64,000 bases of DNA from contig JAFAGA010000017.1 in the NCBI GenBank assembly GCA_023423045.1, positions 1-64,000 of the forward strand, given 5' to 3'. The notes under the pieces were generated by a model that was given only the letters and a program-made list of their open reading frames with translations, was not told the DNA's origin and searched no databases. Shown here piece after piece: positions 50,939 to 59,370 of the stretch. Within the stretch, counting starts at the first letter, position 1; every line of letters begins with the position of its first letter. The DNA comes from Bacillota bacterium (GTDB lineage Bacteria; Bacillota; Clostridia; Lachnospirales; Lachnospiraceae). The position numbers and the translations under genes were made by a program.

Positions 50939-50967
50939 TTGACATTGTTCCGGTCGAGTGCTATCAT
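50939..50967 (+). promoter_or_regulatory. Promoter of the ABC-2 exporter operon
   Basis: TTGACA, a 17-base spacer and TATCAT lie about 130 bases before the ATPase gene. The leader contains small hairpins, TTCTTGG/CCAAGGAA near 51002 and GTGCCG/CGGCAC near 51029, but no T-run. Confidence 0.65.
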
Positions 50968-51095
50968 ATACTCTCGTCTAATAAAATATTTACCACGGGT
51001 TTTCTTGGCAAAATCCAAGGAAAAAAGTGTGCCGTTTTCGGCACGCCGTCGCTTGGCAAGATATTTGAAAAAATATTACTACCAGGAGGAATATT

Positions 51096-52070
51096 ATGAT
51101 CAAAGTGGAACACATCTCCAAGACCTTCAAGGTCAGCCGGCGAGGCGCCGGTTTCTCAGAAGCATTCAAGTCCCTGTTTCATAAGCAGTACGAATGCATC
51201 AAAGCACTCGATGATATCTCCTTCTCCATAGCGGATGGGGAAATGGTCGGGTATATCGGTCCCAATGGCGCAGGAAAAAGCAGCACCATCAAGGTATTAA
51301 GCGGTATTTTAACACCGGATGGGGGCAAATGCATCATTAATGACAGAGTTCCCTGGAAAGACAGAACAGCACATGTAAAAGAGATCGGAGTTGTCTTTGG
51401 ACAACGGTCCCAGCTCTGGTGGGATGTGCCTGTGGTGGATTCCTTTGAATTACTGCGGGATATTTACAGAATTCCAACACAAACCTATCAAAACAATCTG
51501 GAAGAACTGGTCACTCTGTTGAATCTGAAAGAGATCATTCGAACTCCGGCAAGACAGCTTTCTCTTGGCCAGAGGATGCGGTGTGAGATTGCTGCTTCCC
51601 TATTGCACAGTCCCAGAATATTATTCCTGGACGAGCCGACCATCGGGCTGGATGCGGTGTCAAAGATTGCCGTAAGGGATTTCATTCTGGAGCGTAACCG
51701 GGTCCATGGGACAACGGTGATTCTCACAACCCATGATATGCAGGATATTGAAACGCTGACCAAGCGAATTATATTGATCGGCAGAGGCAGAATTCTCATG
51801 GACGGCAGTCTGGAGGAGATTCGGAAGCAGTTTTCCACCTCGAAGCGACTGACCGTGGAGCATGGGGGCGGAACTATTGCATTATGTGAAGGTCTGCTGC
51901 CGGTTTCTGCAAGAAACCAATTGGAGGTATTTGATATTGACCTGTTAAAGCTGAGCGTGTCCGATGCCATCGCCTGGATTTCGAAGCAGGTGGAGGTCAG
52001 TGATATCTCCGTAGACGGCCCATCCATTGATGAGGTGGTGGCTGAGCTGTATCACCAGTATCAGATATAA
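51096..52070 (+). CDS. ABC-2-type exporter ATPase
   Basis: This 324-residue ATPase has an N-terminal insertion (VSRRGAGFSEAFKSLFHKQYE) before Walker A GPNGAGKSSTIK (about residue 57). The Q-loop region is VFGQRSQLWWDVPV, the signature is QLSLGQRMRCEIA, and Walker B is LFLDEPTIGLD with TTHDMQDIE. The insertion and GQRSQLWWD are typical of ATPases paired with ABC2_membrane_6 (DUF990) permeases. Two such permeases follow. The C-terminal 90 residues are a regulatory extension. The exported substrate is unknown; some relatives expel viologens or other cationic drugs. Confidence 0.85.
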   Translation: MIKVEHISKTFKVSRRGAGFSEAFKSLFHKQYECIKALDDISFSIADGEMVGYIGPNGAGKSSTIKVLSGILTPDGGKCIINDRVPWKDRTAHVKEIGVVFGQRSQLWWDVPVVDSFELLRDIYRIPTQTYQNNLEELVTLLNLKEIIRTPARQLSLGQRMRCEIAASLLHSPRILFLDEPTIGLDAVSKIAVRDFILERNRVHGTTVILTTHDMQDIETLTKRIILIGRGRILMDGSLEEIRKQFSTSKRLTVEHGGGTIALCEGLLPVSARNQLEVFDIDLLKLSVSDAIAWISKQVEVSDISVDGPSIDEVVAELYHQYQI

Positions 52071-52079
52071 TAATTAATT

Positions 52080-52163
52080 AAAATACCCGCTCTTTATGAA
52101 AAGAGAGGGAACTTGTCATGCCCAAAAACAGGCGGTATTTTGTTTGTAGCCTGTTTCTTGGGC
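52080..52163 (+). other. Two overlapping, mutually exclusive hairpins inside the exporter operon
   Basis: Hairpin A pairs AAAATACCCGC (52080-52090) with GCGGTATTTT (52132-52141) and runs into a T-rich stretch. Hairpin B pairs GCCCAAAAACAGGC (52120-52133) with the right arm at 52149-52163 (one bulge). They share bases 52132-52133, so both cannot form fully at once. This resembles a terminator/antiterminator pair between the ATPase and permease genes. Confidence 0.45.
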
Positions 52164-52199
52164 TTAGGAAACATGCCGTTTTAGTTGTGGAAGGAGTTG

Positions 52200-53039
52200 A
52201 TGATTTTGAAGATAGAGAATGACAGAATTAATCCCCTCAGGAAATACTTATCCCTGTTCCGGATGAGATTTACTGCGGGGCTTCAATACCGGGCGGCAGC
52301 AGCGGCGGGCATTATTACACAATTTGCCTGGGGAGTCATGAGCTTGCTGCTTTATAAAGCATTTTATGAGATAGATCCATCCTCTTTTCCGATGTCATTT
52401 CAGGCACTGGCCTCTTATATGTGGCTGCAGCAGGCCTTTTTAGCCCTGTTTATGGGCTGGATTTTCGAAAATGATATCTTTCAGATGATTACCGACGGAC
52501 AGATTGCATACGAGCTGTGCCGCCCCATGGACCTGTATCAGATGTGGTTTTGCAGAAGCATGGCAAACCGCCTGTCCAAGGCAGTGCTGCGCTGTATGCC
52601 TATTCTGATTTTTGCTGTATTACTGCCTAAGCCATATGGTATCATCCTTCCTGCAGGAATCTCTGCCGCAATATGGTTTTTGATCACCATGGTACTGAGC
52701 CTTCTTGTGGTTGCCGCGTTCGAAATGCTGATTTATGTCACCACCTTTTTCACGGTCTCTCCTGCGGGAATAAGAATGGTATCCATATCCTTGGTAGAAT
52801 TCTTTGCAGGTGCGGTAATACCTTTACCGTTTTTACCGGATGGGATAAGGCAGGTGGTGGAGCTGCTGCCGTTTGCATCCATGCAGAATGTTCCGCTGAG
52901 GGTATATTCCGGAGATATTGCCGGAGGAGAAATTCTGTACCGGGCGGGCCTACAGCTTTTCTGGGCGGCCGCCTTAATATGCATGGGGAAAATGATGACG
53001 CGGACAGCACTAAAGAGAGTTGTGGTGCAGGGAGGATGA
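52200..53039 (+). CDS. ABC-2 family permease (DUF990-like), first
   Basis: This permease of about 279 residues has six predicted helices. Its N-terminal pattern is LRKYLSLFRMRFTAGLQYRAAAAAG, and the middle segment PMDLYQMWFCRSMANRLSKAVLR is typical of the ABC2_membrane_6 family. It pairs with the second permease and the upstream ATPase. The start is unsure: ATG 52200 has AAGGAG only three bases away, while TTG 52206 has it at nine bases and may be the true start. The gap of 130 bases after the ATPase holds the hairpins described separately. Confidence 0.8.
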   Translation: MILKIENDRINPLRKYLSLFRMRFTAGLQYRAAAAAGIITQFAWGVMSLLLYKAFYEIDPSSFPMSFQALASYMWLQQAFLALFMGWIFENDIFQMITDGQIAYELCRPMDLYQMWFCRSMANRLSKAVLRCMPILIFAVLLPKPYGIILPAGISAAIWFLITMVLSLLVVAAFEMLIYVTTFFTVSPAGIRMVSISLVEFFAGAVIPLPFLPDGIRQVVELLPFASMQNVPLRVYSGDIAGGEILYRAGLQLFWAAALICMGKMMTRTALKRVVVQGG

Positions 53040-53124
53040 TACGGGATATAAGCTGTCGGGAAAATCGGCTCACAAGGTGTGACGCCCGGTGTTTATGCTG
53101 CCTGGCGGCAGAAAGAAGGTTATT

Positions 53125-53901
53125 ATGAGGATTTACATGAAGTTTTTAGGAATTCATCTGAAGGCGGCGATGCAGTACAAACTGTCATTTCTGTTGGTTA
53201 CCGCAGGACAGTTTCTGACCTCCTTCAATGCATTTTTGGGAATATTATTTATGTTTGAACGTTTTCATAAGGTTCGGGGCTATAGCCTGAGTGAAGTGCT
53301 GCTATGTTTCTCCATCGTGCTGATGAGTTTCTCTTTGGCGGAGATGTTCATGAGGGGCTTTGATATGTTCGCCGGAACCATTGGGAACGGGGAATTTGAC
53401 CGGATTTTATTAAGACCCAGAAACACAATCCTGTTGGTAGTGTCGGGAAAAATTGAGTTTTCCCGTTTTGGACGGATGCTCCAGGCAGTTCTTATGCTGG
53501 CATATGGGATTATAGCCTCTGGCATCCGCTGGGATATCATAAAAATAATTACCCTGTTGTTGATGATTGGAGGAGGTGCCGTGATTTTTGGCGGTCTCTT
53601 TGTAATTTATGCAAGTATCTGCTTTTTCACGCTGGAAGGATTGGAATTTATGAACGTATTCACGGATGGGGCTAGGGAATACGGGAAGTATCCCCTTGAT
53701 ATTTACGGAAAGAAAGTGCTGCGCTTCTGCACCTATATCGTGCCCTACACTCTGTTTCAGTACTATCCCTTTCTGTATCTGATCGGAAAGACGAAGAATT
53801 GGGGAGTCATGTTTTTTCCATTGGTCGGCTGCCTCTTTCTCTGCCCCTGCTTCCTGCTGTGGAAGTTCGGGGTAAGGCATTATCAGTCCACCGGATCCTG
53901 A
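53125..53901 (+). CDS. ABC-2 family permease (DUF990-like), second
   Basis: This 258-residue membrane protein has about six helices. The segment EMFMRGFDMFAGTIGNGEFDRILLRPRNTILL is the family hallmark seen between helices 2 and 3, equivalent to the PMDLY region of its neighbour. The C-terminus runs LGRH-like, ending FGVRHYQSTGS. ATG 53125 follows AGAAGG; the longer frame from 53089 is not supported. Together the three proteins form a complete exporter. Confidence 0.8.
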   Translation: MRIYMKFLGIHLKAAMQYKLSFLLVTAGQFLTSFNAFLGILFMFERFHKVRGYSLSEVLLCFSIVLMSFSLAEMFMRGFDMFAGTIGNGEFDRILLRPRNTILLVVSGKIEFSRFGRMLQAVLMLAYGIIASGIRWDIIKIITLLLMIGGGAVIFGGLFVIYASICFFTLEGLEFMNVFTDGAREYGKYPLDIYGKKVLRFCTYIVPYTLFQYYPFLYLIGKTKNWGVMFFPLVGCLFLCPCFLLWKFGVRHYQSTGS

Positions 53902-53982
53902 TGGAATACATTTCGTGTACATTTCACCTGGAAGACCTTTTATTGCACAGGTGAGTTTTCTGAACTTACCTGATATAATAAA

Positions 53983-54008
53983 AAGCTGTCAGAATATTCT
54001 GACAGCTT
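53983..54008. terminator. Perfect 26-bp palindrome after the exporter operon
   Basis: Arms of 13 bases (AAGCTGTCAGAAT and its complement) meet without a spacer. A 4-base loop would leave an 11-bp stem, and only TTCT follows, so it is a weak or bidirectional terminator at best. Confidence 0.5.
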
Positions 54009-54180
54009 CTGGTGACCAATAGGTACACTTCATTATACATCATAACATATTGGAAAGAAAAAGTCTAGTAAAATATTTTTTTGCCGGTAAAATTAGAGAT
54101 GACCATTTAATTTGGGAAGAGTTGAAAGAGCAAGATAACGAAGCATTAAAATGCCAGGAAGCGGCATGATGGAGGTAATT

Positions 54181-56421
54181 ATGCAGGAAGCGAGAGAACA
54201 CCGGGAAGAATTGAACCCAGGGAGCGCCGGCGCTTCCTCCGGCCTGGAGCGAAGGCTGGAGGAGCAGCACCTGGAGAAATGTGTCAAGGTGATACAGGGA
54301 AATATTGATAAGTATCTGCGGGAATATAAGGCGCTCAGTGATGAAACAAAAGAACTTTACGATAACTACCGTTCCAGCAACCCGGAGTTGCACAATGATC
54401 TGGTAATTGGGCTGGATATGAAATCACAGGTTGAACGGACCCTGAATAAGAATATGCTGGCACTCAAAAAGCCGTATTTCGGGCGAATCGACTACAGGGA
54501 GATCGGGGATAACACCGGCTACAGCCTGTACCTGGGCAAGAATGGAGTAAGGAATATTTCAGATACCTCTGGGATATTCCCAAGAAAGAATGTCGCCGAG
54601 AATATGATTATCGACTGGCGTGCGCCGATCTGCAGCGTATATTATGAAAATGATATCGGAAGGAGCTCTTATCCGACACCGGTAGGAGAGAGGATTGAAA
54701 TTGATCTATTCTTAAAAAGAACCTATGAGATTGAGGATAGCAGGCTGATTGATTTCTACGATTCGGATGTGGTTGCCAATGATGAGTTTCTGACCAAGTA
54801 TCTCAGTAAGAACAAAGAGGTGGTTTTGGGAGAAATCATTGCCACCATTCAAAAGGAACAGAATGAGATTATTCGTGATACCCCCTGGCACAGCGTTATT
54901 GTACAGGGAGTGGCGGGAAGCGGGAAGACCACAGTGGCGATGCACCGGATCTCCTATATCCTGTATAATTATAAGGAGAAATTCCGGCCAGATGAATTCT
55001 TTATCATTGGCAGCAATAAGATGCTGCTGAATTATATTACCGGGGTTTTGCCCAATTTGGATGTATATAATGTGAACCAGATGACAATGGAGGAATTTTT
55101 GATTTCCCTGCTGGATAAGGATTTTGACTATAAGAAGGGAAAGTTCTCTCTGGCAGACAGCTTTTTAAAGCTGGATAAGAAGCTGTCATCACAGGATATC
55201 TCCGCGCTGAAGAGGTTCAAAGGCTCCATTCATTTTATAAAGGCTCTGATGCTGTTTATGAAACGGTATGAAATAAATGCCGTAACGACGGAGACCGTAA
55301 AGCTTGACCGGCAGGTATTGTATTCCAGAGAGGAGATCCTTTATTTTCTGAATTTCTTTGGGGAGATGCCTTTGCATGAAAAAATAGATATCCTGAACAA
55401 ACGCCTTGCCTATAAGATCAAATTCCTGGGAGAAGAAAGGGAGATGAATAAGGAAGTGCTTCGAGCCCAGATAAAAAAATATAAGGATTATTTTGGAAGC
55501 CGGAGCAAAAAGCTGGATCTGATGGGCATCTACCTGGAATTTCTGAATTCTCTGCAAAGAGACCGCGTAATGTACCAGGAGCTGGAGATCCAGGTGGAGA
55601 GGGAGGAGGTCATCGGCCTGCTGCTACAGGAATTGGAACAGAAGCGCTTGGATATCTATGATCTTGCCATGCTTAATTATATCAAAAGACGCATCAAGAT
55701 GACCAGGGATTATGAATATGTAAGCCATATCGTAATTGATGAGGCGCAGGATTTTGGTGTGATGCTCTTTCAGATATTTAAACAGCTGTTTAAGAACTGT
55801 ACCTATACGATCATGGGTGATGTATCACAGAATATTTACTATGATACGGGAATGAATGATTGGGAGATATTGAAGCAGGAGGTATTTTCACAGGAGAAGG
55901 ACCGGTTCTATGTGCTGGCGAAGAGCTACCGCAATACGGTGGAGATTTCCGAATTCGCAAGCCGGGTTCTTCGAAAATGCTCCTTTAAGACCTATGATAT
56001 TGAGCCGATTATCCGCCATGGTAAGGAGGTGACCCTGATCAAAACAGGAGACGAGAGGCGTCTGGCGGAAGAAACGGCCGCACTGGTTCAGAGTATCCGC
56101 GGATCCGGCTATGATACGATTGCCATTATCTGCAGAACCGTGGAGGAAACGAGGAGGGTAAAGAAGCTCCTGGCTTCCTATGTGAAAATCGAACATTTGG
56201 AGGAGGATATGGAGAATATGACCTTCTCCAACGGAACGATGGTGCTGCCCATCCATATGACCAAGGGGCTGGAATTTGATGCGGTTATTCTGTGGAATCC
56301 GGATGAGGAAAGCTACCGCTTCGGTGATGAGGATGCGAAGCTCCTCTATGTTGCCATTACCCGGGCGCTGCATGAATTGTATATTGTATATCAGGAGGAA
56401 CTGACAGGCTTATTAAAGTGA
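54181..56421 (+). CDS. HelD-like (UvrD/Rep-fold) RNA-polymerase-associated helicase
   Basis: This 746-residue superfamily 1 ATPase has a charged coiled N-terminal arm (about residues 10-110), typical of HelD proteins that reach into RNA polymerase and release it from DNA. Walker A is GVAGSGKTTVAMHR (about residue 245), Walker B region HIVIDEAQDFGVMLF (about 525) with GDVSQNIYY, and the late motifs ILCRT-like IAIICRTVEET and MTKGLEFDAVILWNPDEE follow. Final motif VAITRALHELYIVY is complete. I chose ATG 54181 after GGAGGTAATT; ATG 54151 lacks a ribosome site. It stands alone. Confidence 0.85.
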   Translation: MQEAREHREELNPGSAGASSGLERRLEEQHLEKCVKVIQGNIDKYLREYKALSDETKELYDNYRSSNPELHNDLVIGLDMKSQVERTLNKNMLALKKPYFGRIDYREIGDNTGYSLYLGKNGVRNISDTSGIFPRKNVAENMIIDWRAPICSVYYENDIGRSSYPTPVGERIEIDLFLKRTYEIEDSRLIDFYDSDVVANDEFLTKYLSKNKEVVLGEIIATIQKEQNEIIRDTPWHSVIVQGVAGSGKTTVAMHRISYILYNYKEKFRPDEFFIIGSNKMLLNYITGVLPNLDVYNVNQMTMEEFLISLLDKDFDYKKGKFSLADSFLKLDKKLSSQDISALKRFKGSIHFIKALMLFMKRYEINAVTTETVKLDRQVLYSREEILYFLNFFGEMPLHEKIDILNKRLAYKIKFLGEEREMNKEVLRAQIKKYKDYFGSRSKKLDLMGIYLEFLNSLQRDRVMYQELEIQVEREEVIGLLLQELEQKRLDIYDLAMLNYIKRRIKMTRDYEYVSHIVIDEAQDFGVMLFQIFKQLFKNCTYTIMGDVSQNIYYDTGMNDWEILKQEVFSQEKDRFYVLAKSYRNTVEISEFASRVLRKCSFKTYDIEPIIRHGKEVTLIKTGDERRLAEETAALVQSIRGSGYDTIAIICRTVEETRRVKKLLASYVKIEHLEEDMENMTFSNGTMVLPIHMTKGLEFDAVILWNPDEESYRFGDEDAKLLYVAITRALHELYIVYQEELTGLLK

Positions 56422-56452
56422 TTTTTTGAAACCAGTTTCAGTGTTTTATTCC

Positions 56453-56480
56453 TTGTATGAGTTTCTATTTATGATATAAT
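56453..56480 (+). promoter_or_regulatory. Promoter-like element in the first repeat unit
   Basis: TTGTAT, a 16-base spacer and TATAAT. The -10 element is repeated 106 bases downstream (56581-56586), where no good -35 is seen. Confidence 0.45.
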
Positions 56481-56637
56481 GAAAGCGTAGGTGAGCAGTG
56501 CGAGAAGAGCACTCGCACTGCGAGCTTGCTCGTAAGCATGCGATCGGAGCTGGAGATCATGAACATGGTTTTGTTCATGATATAATGAAAGCGGAGATGA
56601 GAAATGCGAGAAAAGTATTCGCACTGCAAGCTTGCTC
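56471..56637. repeat. Two-unit direct repeat with hairpins upstream of the esterase
   Basis: Two related units of about 61 bases start ATGATATAATGAAAGCG at 56471 and 56577, a 106-base period, and end GCTTGCTC. Unit 1 holds GCAGTGCGAG / CTCGCACTGC, a perfect 10-bp stem; unit 2 has a decayed version. Between them TCATGAAC / GTTCATGA forms another hairpin. The 267-base gap before the esterase is filled by this structure. Confidence 0.7.
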
Positions 56638-56688
56638 AAATCTGTGACGAAGACTAAAATAAGATGAACAAAAGGGAGAAGACAAACT

Positions 56689-57648
56689 ATGCCGCTAATT
56701 GATATGCCATTGGATGAATTGAAGAAATATAATGGAAGCAGCCCATGCCCTCCTGATATGGATGAATATTGGGATAGGGCAATTGCGGAGATGAAAGCAA
56801 CCGATCCCGGGGTGGAGTTGATCCCTTCCCGTTTTCAAGTTCCCTTTGCTGAGTGTTTTGACCTGTACTTCACTGGCGTTAGAGGTGCGAGAATCCATGC
56901 CAAGTATATCCGGCCAAAGAATTCTGAGACAAAGCATCCGGCAGTATTGCAGTTTCATGGTTATACAGGCAGCAGCGGTGATTGGAATGATAAGCTGAAT
57001 TATGCCGCTATGGGATATTCTGTGGCAGCGCTGGATTGCAGAGGTCAGGGAGGAAAGTCCGAGGATACCGGCGGTGTGAAGGGAAATACTTTCCGGGGAC
57101 ATATCATTAGAGGTTTGGATGAGGGCGCCGATCATTTGCTGTTTCGTCATATTTTTCTTGATACGGCTCAGCTGGCCAAAATTGTGATGGAGATGCCGGA
57201 GGTTGATGAAAACCGTGTGGGAGCAATGGGTGGATCACAGGGAGGGGCCCTGACATTGGCTTGTGCATCCCTGGAGCCCAGGATTAAAAGGCTGGCACCG
57301 GTTTACCCCTTCCTTTGTGACTACCGGAGAGTGTGGGAGATGGATCTGGCAAAGGATGCCTACGAAGAGCTTCGGGAATATTTCAGACATTTTGATCCTC
57401 TGCATGAGCGTGAGGATGAAATCTTTATGAGGCTGGGATATATTGATTTGCAGAACCTGGTAAAAAGAATTCGGGGAGAGGTGTTTATGAATGTTGGCTT
57501 AATGGATACCATCTGTCCGCCTTCCACGCAATTTGCGGCTTATAATAAGATAACCTCCGTGAAAACGATGAATATTTACCCTGATTACGGACATGAATAT
57601 CTTCCGATGATGGGGGATAAAACCTATGAATTTATGATGGGCTTATAA
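56689..57648 (+). CDS. CE7 acetyl xylan esterase / cephalosporin-C deacetylase
   Basis: This 319-residue alpha/beta-hydrolase of carbohydrate esterase family 7 removes acetyl groups from xylo-oligosaccharides and similar esters. The nucleophile Ser is in GGSQGGALTLA (about residue 183), the Asp in GLMDTICPPSTQFAAYN (about 270) and the His in YPDYGHEY (about 300). The oxyanion tyrosine is in HGYTGSSGD and the RGQGG motif (LDCRGQGGKS) is present. No signal peptide is seen, so it should be cytoplasmic, acting on imported oligosaccharides. Length is normal. Confidence 0.92.
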   Translation: MPLIDMPLDELKKYNGSSPCPPDMDEYWDRAIAEMKATDPGVELIPSRFQVPFAECFDLYFTGVRGARIHAKYIRPKNSETKHPAVLQFHGYTGSSGDWNDKLNYAAMGYSVAALDCRGQGGKSEDTGGVKGNTFRGHIIRGLDEGADHLLFRHIFLDTAQLAKIVMEMPEVDENRVGAMGGSQGGALTLACASLEPRIKRLAPVYPFLCDYRRVWEMDLAKDAYEELREYFRHFDPLHEREDEIFMRLGYIDLQNLVKRIRGEVFMNVGLMDTICPPSTQFAAYNKITSVKTMNIYPDYGHEYLPMMGDKTYEFMMGL

Positions 57649-57674
57649 TTTCTAACACAAAGGGTAATATAGAA

Positions 57675-57745
57675 TGGGACTGTTTCAAAACCAATGGATT
57701 AATTGGGATGCTGCTTGAATTGGCGGAGAAACAGTTCCATTTTTA
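57675..57745 (+). terminator. Terminator of the esterase gene
   Basis: TGGGACTGTTTC pairs with GAAACAGTTCCA (one G-U) across a 41-base loop and is followed by five T. Confidence 0.55.
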
Positions 57746-57765
57746 TTTCAGAAAATGCTTCCCTG

Positions 57766-57798
57766 TAAAATAAAAATGCGGGTTCCGAAGAACCCGCA
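57766..57798 (-). terminator. Terminator of the Ig-like protein gene
   Basis: On the minus strand TGCGGGTTC-TTCG-GAACCCGCA is a tight 9-bp stem with a UUCG-type loop followed by TTTTTATTTTA. Confidence 0.8.
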
Positions 57799-57829
57799 AA
57801 AATGATACAGACATGAATAGAACATTTAT

Positions 57830-58687
57830 TTATTTTGCGGACTTCAGAGAATTAACCAGGTATTCTGCCGCTGTGTAAATATTAGGTGTAACCTTGGTGC
57901 CATCATCCGAAACAGCTACAACGTAGAAATAATTATCTACGAATACACCGTATACAACCTGCTTTATTGTTAAAGCTCCGGAAACATCAAGCGTTACATT
58001 ATAGCTGATCTTCATCCCTGTTCCAACCTTATTGTCATATTTATCGAATTTGAGGTCGGAGATGGAAGTATCTTCTCCCAATGCGGACAGTTCTCCTAAA
58101 AATGTTTCCTCACCATCTCCGTTTTCAAATTGATCTTTTATTTCTTCGAAAGAAGGAGCCTTCTCTCCGGTGTAGACGATAGCCAGGGTAAGGTTTGAAT
58201 TGCCGGTGAAATCTGCTGAAGAAGGATAGATAAGGGATATGGTCTGACCATCCTCGTCATACAGCACGAAATTGGTCCAATCCTTTGGAATGAGGCCTTT
58301 GATATTTGCAACCTTGATTTCCTGTGTTTTAAAAGGAGCCTTTGCAGAAGTGCTTTCCGGTTTCTTTACAGTTACGTTGCAGGTATATTTCTTTTTATTA
58401 ACAGTAGCAGTTATGACAGCCTTTCCTTCCTTAACTGCTGTCACCTTACCGCTCTTATTGACAGTGGCAACAGACTTTTTGCCTGAAGACCAGGTTGCTT
58501 TTGCCTTTGTACCTGATATTTTTAATGTGTAGGATTTTCCGGTTTCGAGAGTTAATGATTTCTTGTCCAATTTAATCGTAGCTGCTTCTGCGACAGCAAC
58601 GGTACTCACGGGTAATACCTGAGGGGAGAAAACAGATAATGTGAGCACAAGTGCTAATACCTTATAGAACCTTTTGAAATGCTTCAT
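57830..58687 (-). CDS. Secreted protein with bacterial Ig-like (Big_2) domain
   Basis: This 285-residue protein has a signal peptide (MKHFKRFYKVLALVLTLSVF, cleavage probably near AEA-AT). One Big_2 domain follows (about residues 37-110: SLTLETGKSYTLKISGTKAK, TVNKSGKVTAVKEGKAVITATV). A Ser/Thr linker then leads to a C-terminal domain of about 160 residues that I do not recognise. No sortase motif or lipobox is seen, so it is probably released or loosely wall-bound. Big_2 domains mediate surface adhesion or act as spacers. I use the second Met, behind GGAGG; upstream codons lack a signal sequence. It has its own promoter and terminator. Confidence 0.8.
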   Translation of the reverse strand: MKHFKRFYKVLALVLTLSVFSPQVLPVSTVAVAEAATIKLDKKSLTLETGKSYTLKISGTKAKATWSSGKKSVATVNKSGKVTAVKEGKAVITATVNKKKYTCNVTVKKPESTSAKAPFKTQEIKVANIKGLIPKDWTNFVLYDEDGQTISLIYPSSADFTGNSNLTLAIVYTGEKAPSFEEIKDQFENGDGEETFLGELSALGEDTSISDLKFDKYDNKVGTGMKISYNVTLDVSGALTIKQVVYGVFVDNYFYVVAVSDDGTKVTPNIYTAAEYLVNSLKSAK

Positions 58688-58744
58688 GTCGATTTTTAAC
58701 CTCCTATGGTCAATTGTTTGTATAACCAAATTATTGATGTTTTC

Positions 58745-58773
58745 TATTATACCCTTTATTATAATATATTTCC
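58745..58773 (-). promoter_or_regulatory. Promoter of the Ig-like protein gene
   Basis: On the minus strand TGGAAA (58768-58773), a 17-base spacer and TATAAT (58745-58750) lie about 60 bases before the start. Confidence 0.5.
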
Positions 58774-58808
58774 AGTTAAACTTCCTTGTTTTGGTGGAAA
58801 CTTCACTA

Positions 58809-58837
58809 TTGACAAAGAGAAATAAAATGAATATAAT
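58809..58837 (+). promoter_or_regulatory. Promoter of the tRNA pair
   Basis: TTGACA, a 17-base spacer and TATAAT are a perfect consensus promoter, 20 bases before the tRNA-Val gene. Confidence 0.8.
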
Positions 58838-58857
58838 AAGAAAGTGCTTTACGAAAG

Positions 58858-58930
58858 GGGATCTTAGCTCAGCTGGGAGAGCATCTGCCTTACAAGCAGA
58901 GGGTCATAGGTTCGAGCCCTATAGGTCCCA
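58858..58930 (+). tRNA. tRNA-Val (anticodon UAC)
   Basis: The acceptor stem GGGATCT pairs with AGGTCCC (one G-U) before discriminator A. The D arm TAGCTCAGCTGGGAGAGCA, anticodon arm TCTGC-CTTACAA-GCAGA with TAC at 58891-58893, and T arm ATAGG-TTCGAGC-CCTAT are complete. The CCA end is not encoded (ATT follows). Confidence 0.93.
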
Positions 58931-58948
58931 TTTTTCTTAGTTATTTAT

Positions 58949-59022
58949 GGCGAAGTAGCTCAGTTGGCGAGAGCATGCGGTTCATACCCGCAGTGTCGGC
59001 GGTTCAAATCCGTCCTTCGCTA
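58949..59022 (+). tRNA. tRNA-Met (anticodon CAU), elongator type
   Basis: GGCGAAG pairs with CTTCGCT (one G-U) before discriminator A. The anticodon arm GCGGTTCATACCCGC carries CAT and the T arm GGCGG-TTCAAAT-CCGTC is normal. It lacks the initiator features (mismatched first pair and GGG/CCC anticodon stem). An Ile2 tRNA with modified CAU is possible but less likely. It lies 18 bases after tRNA-Val on the same transcript. Confidence 0.88.
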
Positions 59023-59154
59023 TTCGGATGTGTTGCGATTGTGCAGCACATTTTTTATTGGAATAAATTGTACTTTATTTATTTGATATATTCACGCGCT
59101 TTACGGATCATAAACCGATTTAATAGACGATAGCTGCCGCCGGATTACAAACAC

Positions 59155-59306
59155 TTGTGATTGTTTGTGGTTATGGTATAATGGCGTCAGACATTATACC
59201 GCGCCGACCGGAGGGAGTGCGCATCCTGGCACGGAGTGCCACATGGCATGGACGCTTGCGGACATGGCATAATGGCGTCAGACATTATACCGCGCCGACG
59301 CGGTAT
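59155..59306 (+). repeat. Promoter embedded in duplicated inverted repeats
   Basis: TTGTGA (59155-59160), a 16-base spacer and TATAAT (59177-59182) form a promoter whose -10 lies in GGTATAATG / CATTATACC, a perfect 9-8-9 inverted repeat (59175-59200). A 31-base direct copy of this stretch starts at 59269, 91 bases downstream. It runs into ATACCGCG / CGCGGTAT (59287-59306). GGCAC / GTGCC forms a further hairpin between them. This fills most of the 348-base gap before the activator gene; 59023-59154 shows nothing else that I can support. Confidence 0.7.
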
Positions 59307-59370
59307 AGCGGTGAAATAGAGCATGAAACAGGACTGTTTATAATAAATAGGAACAGATGGGTAGGAGCCT

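Noticed and set aside
56471..56637. Direct repeats considered as a CRISPR array
   Set aside because: Only two imperfect units with a 106-base period and internal hairpins; no short regular spacers and no cas genes.
58949..59022. Initiator tRNA-Met
   Set aside because: The first acceptor pair is present as G-U rather than unpaired, and the three G-C pairs of the initiator anticodon stem are not seen.
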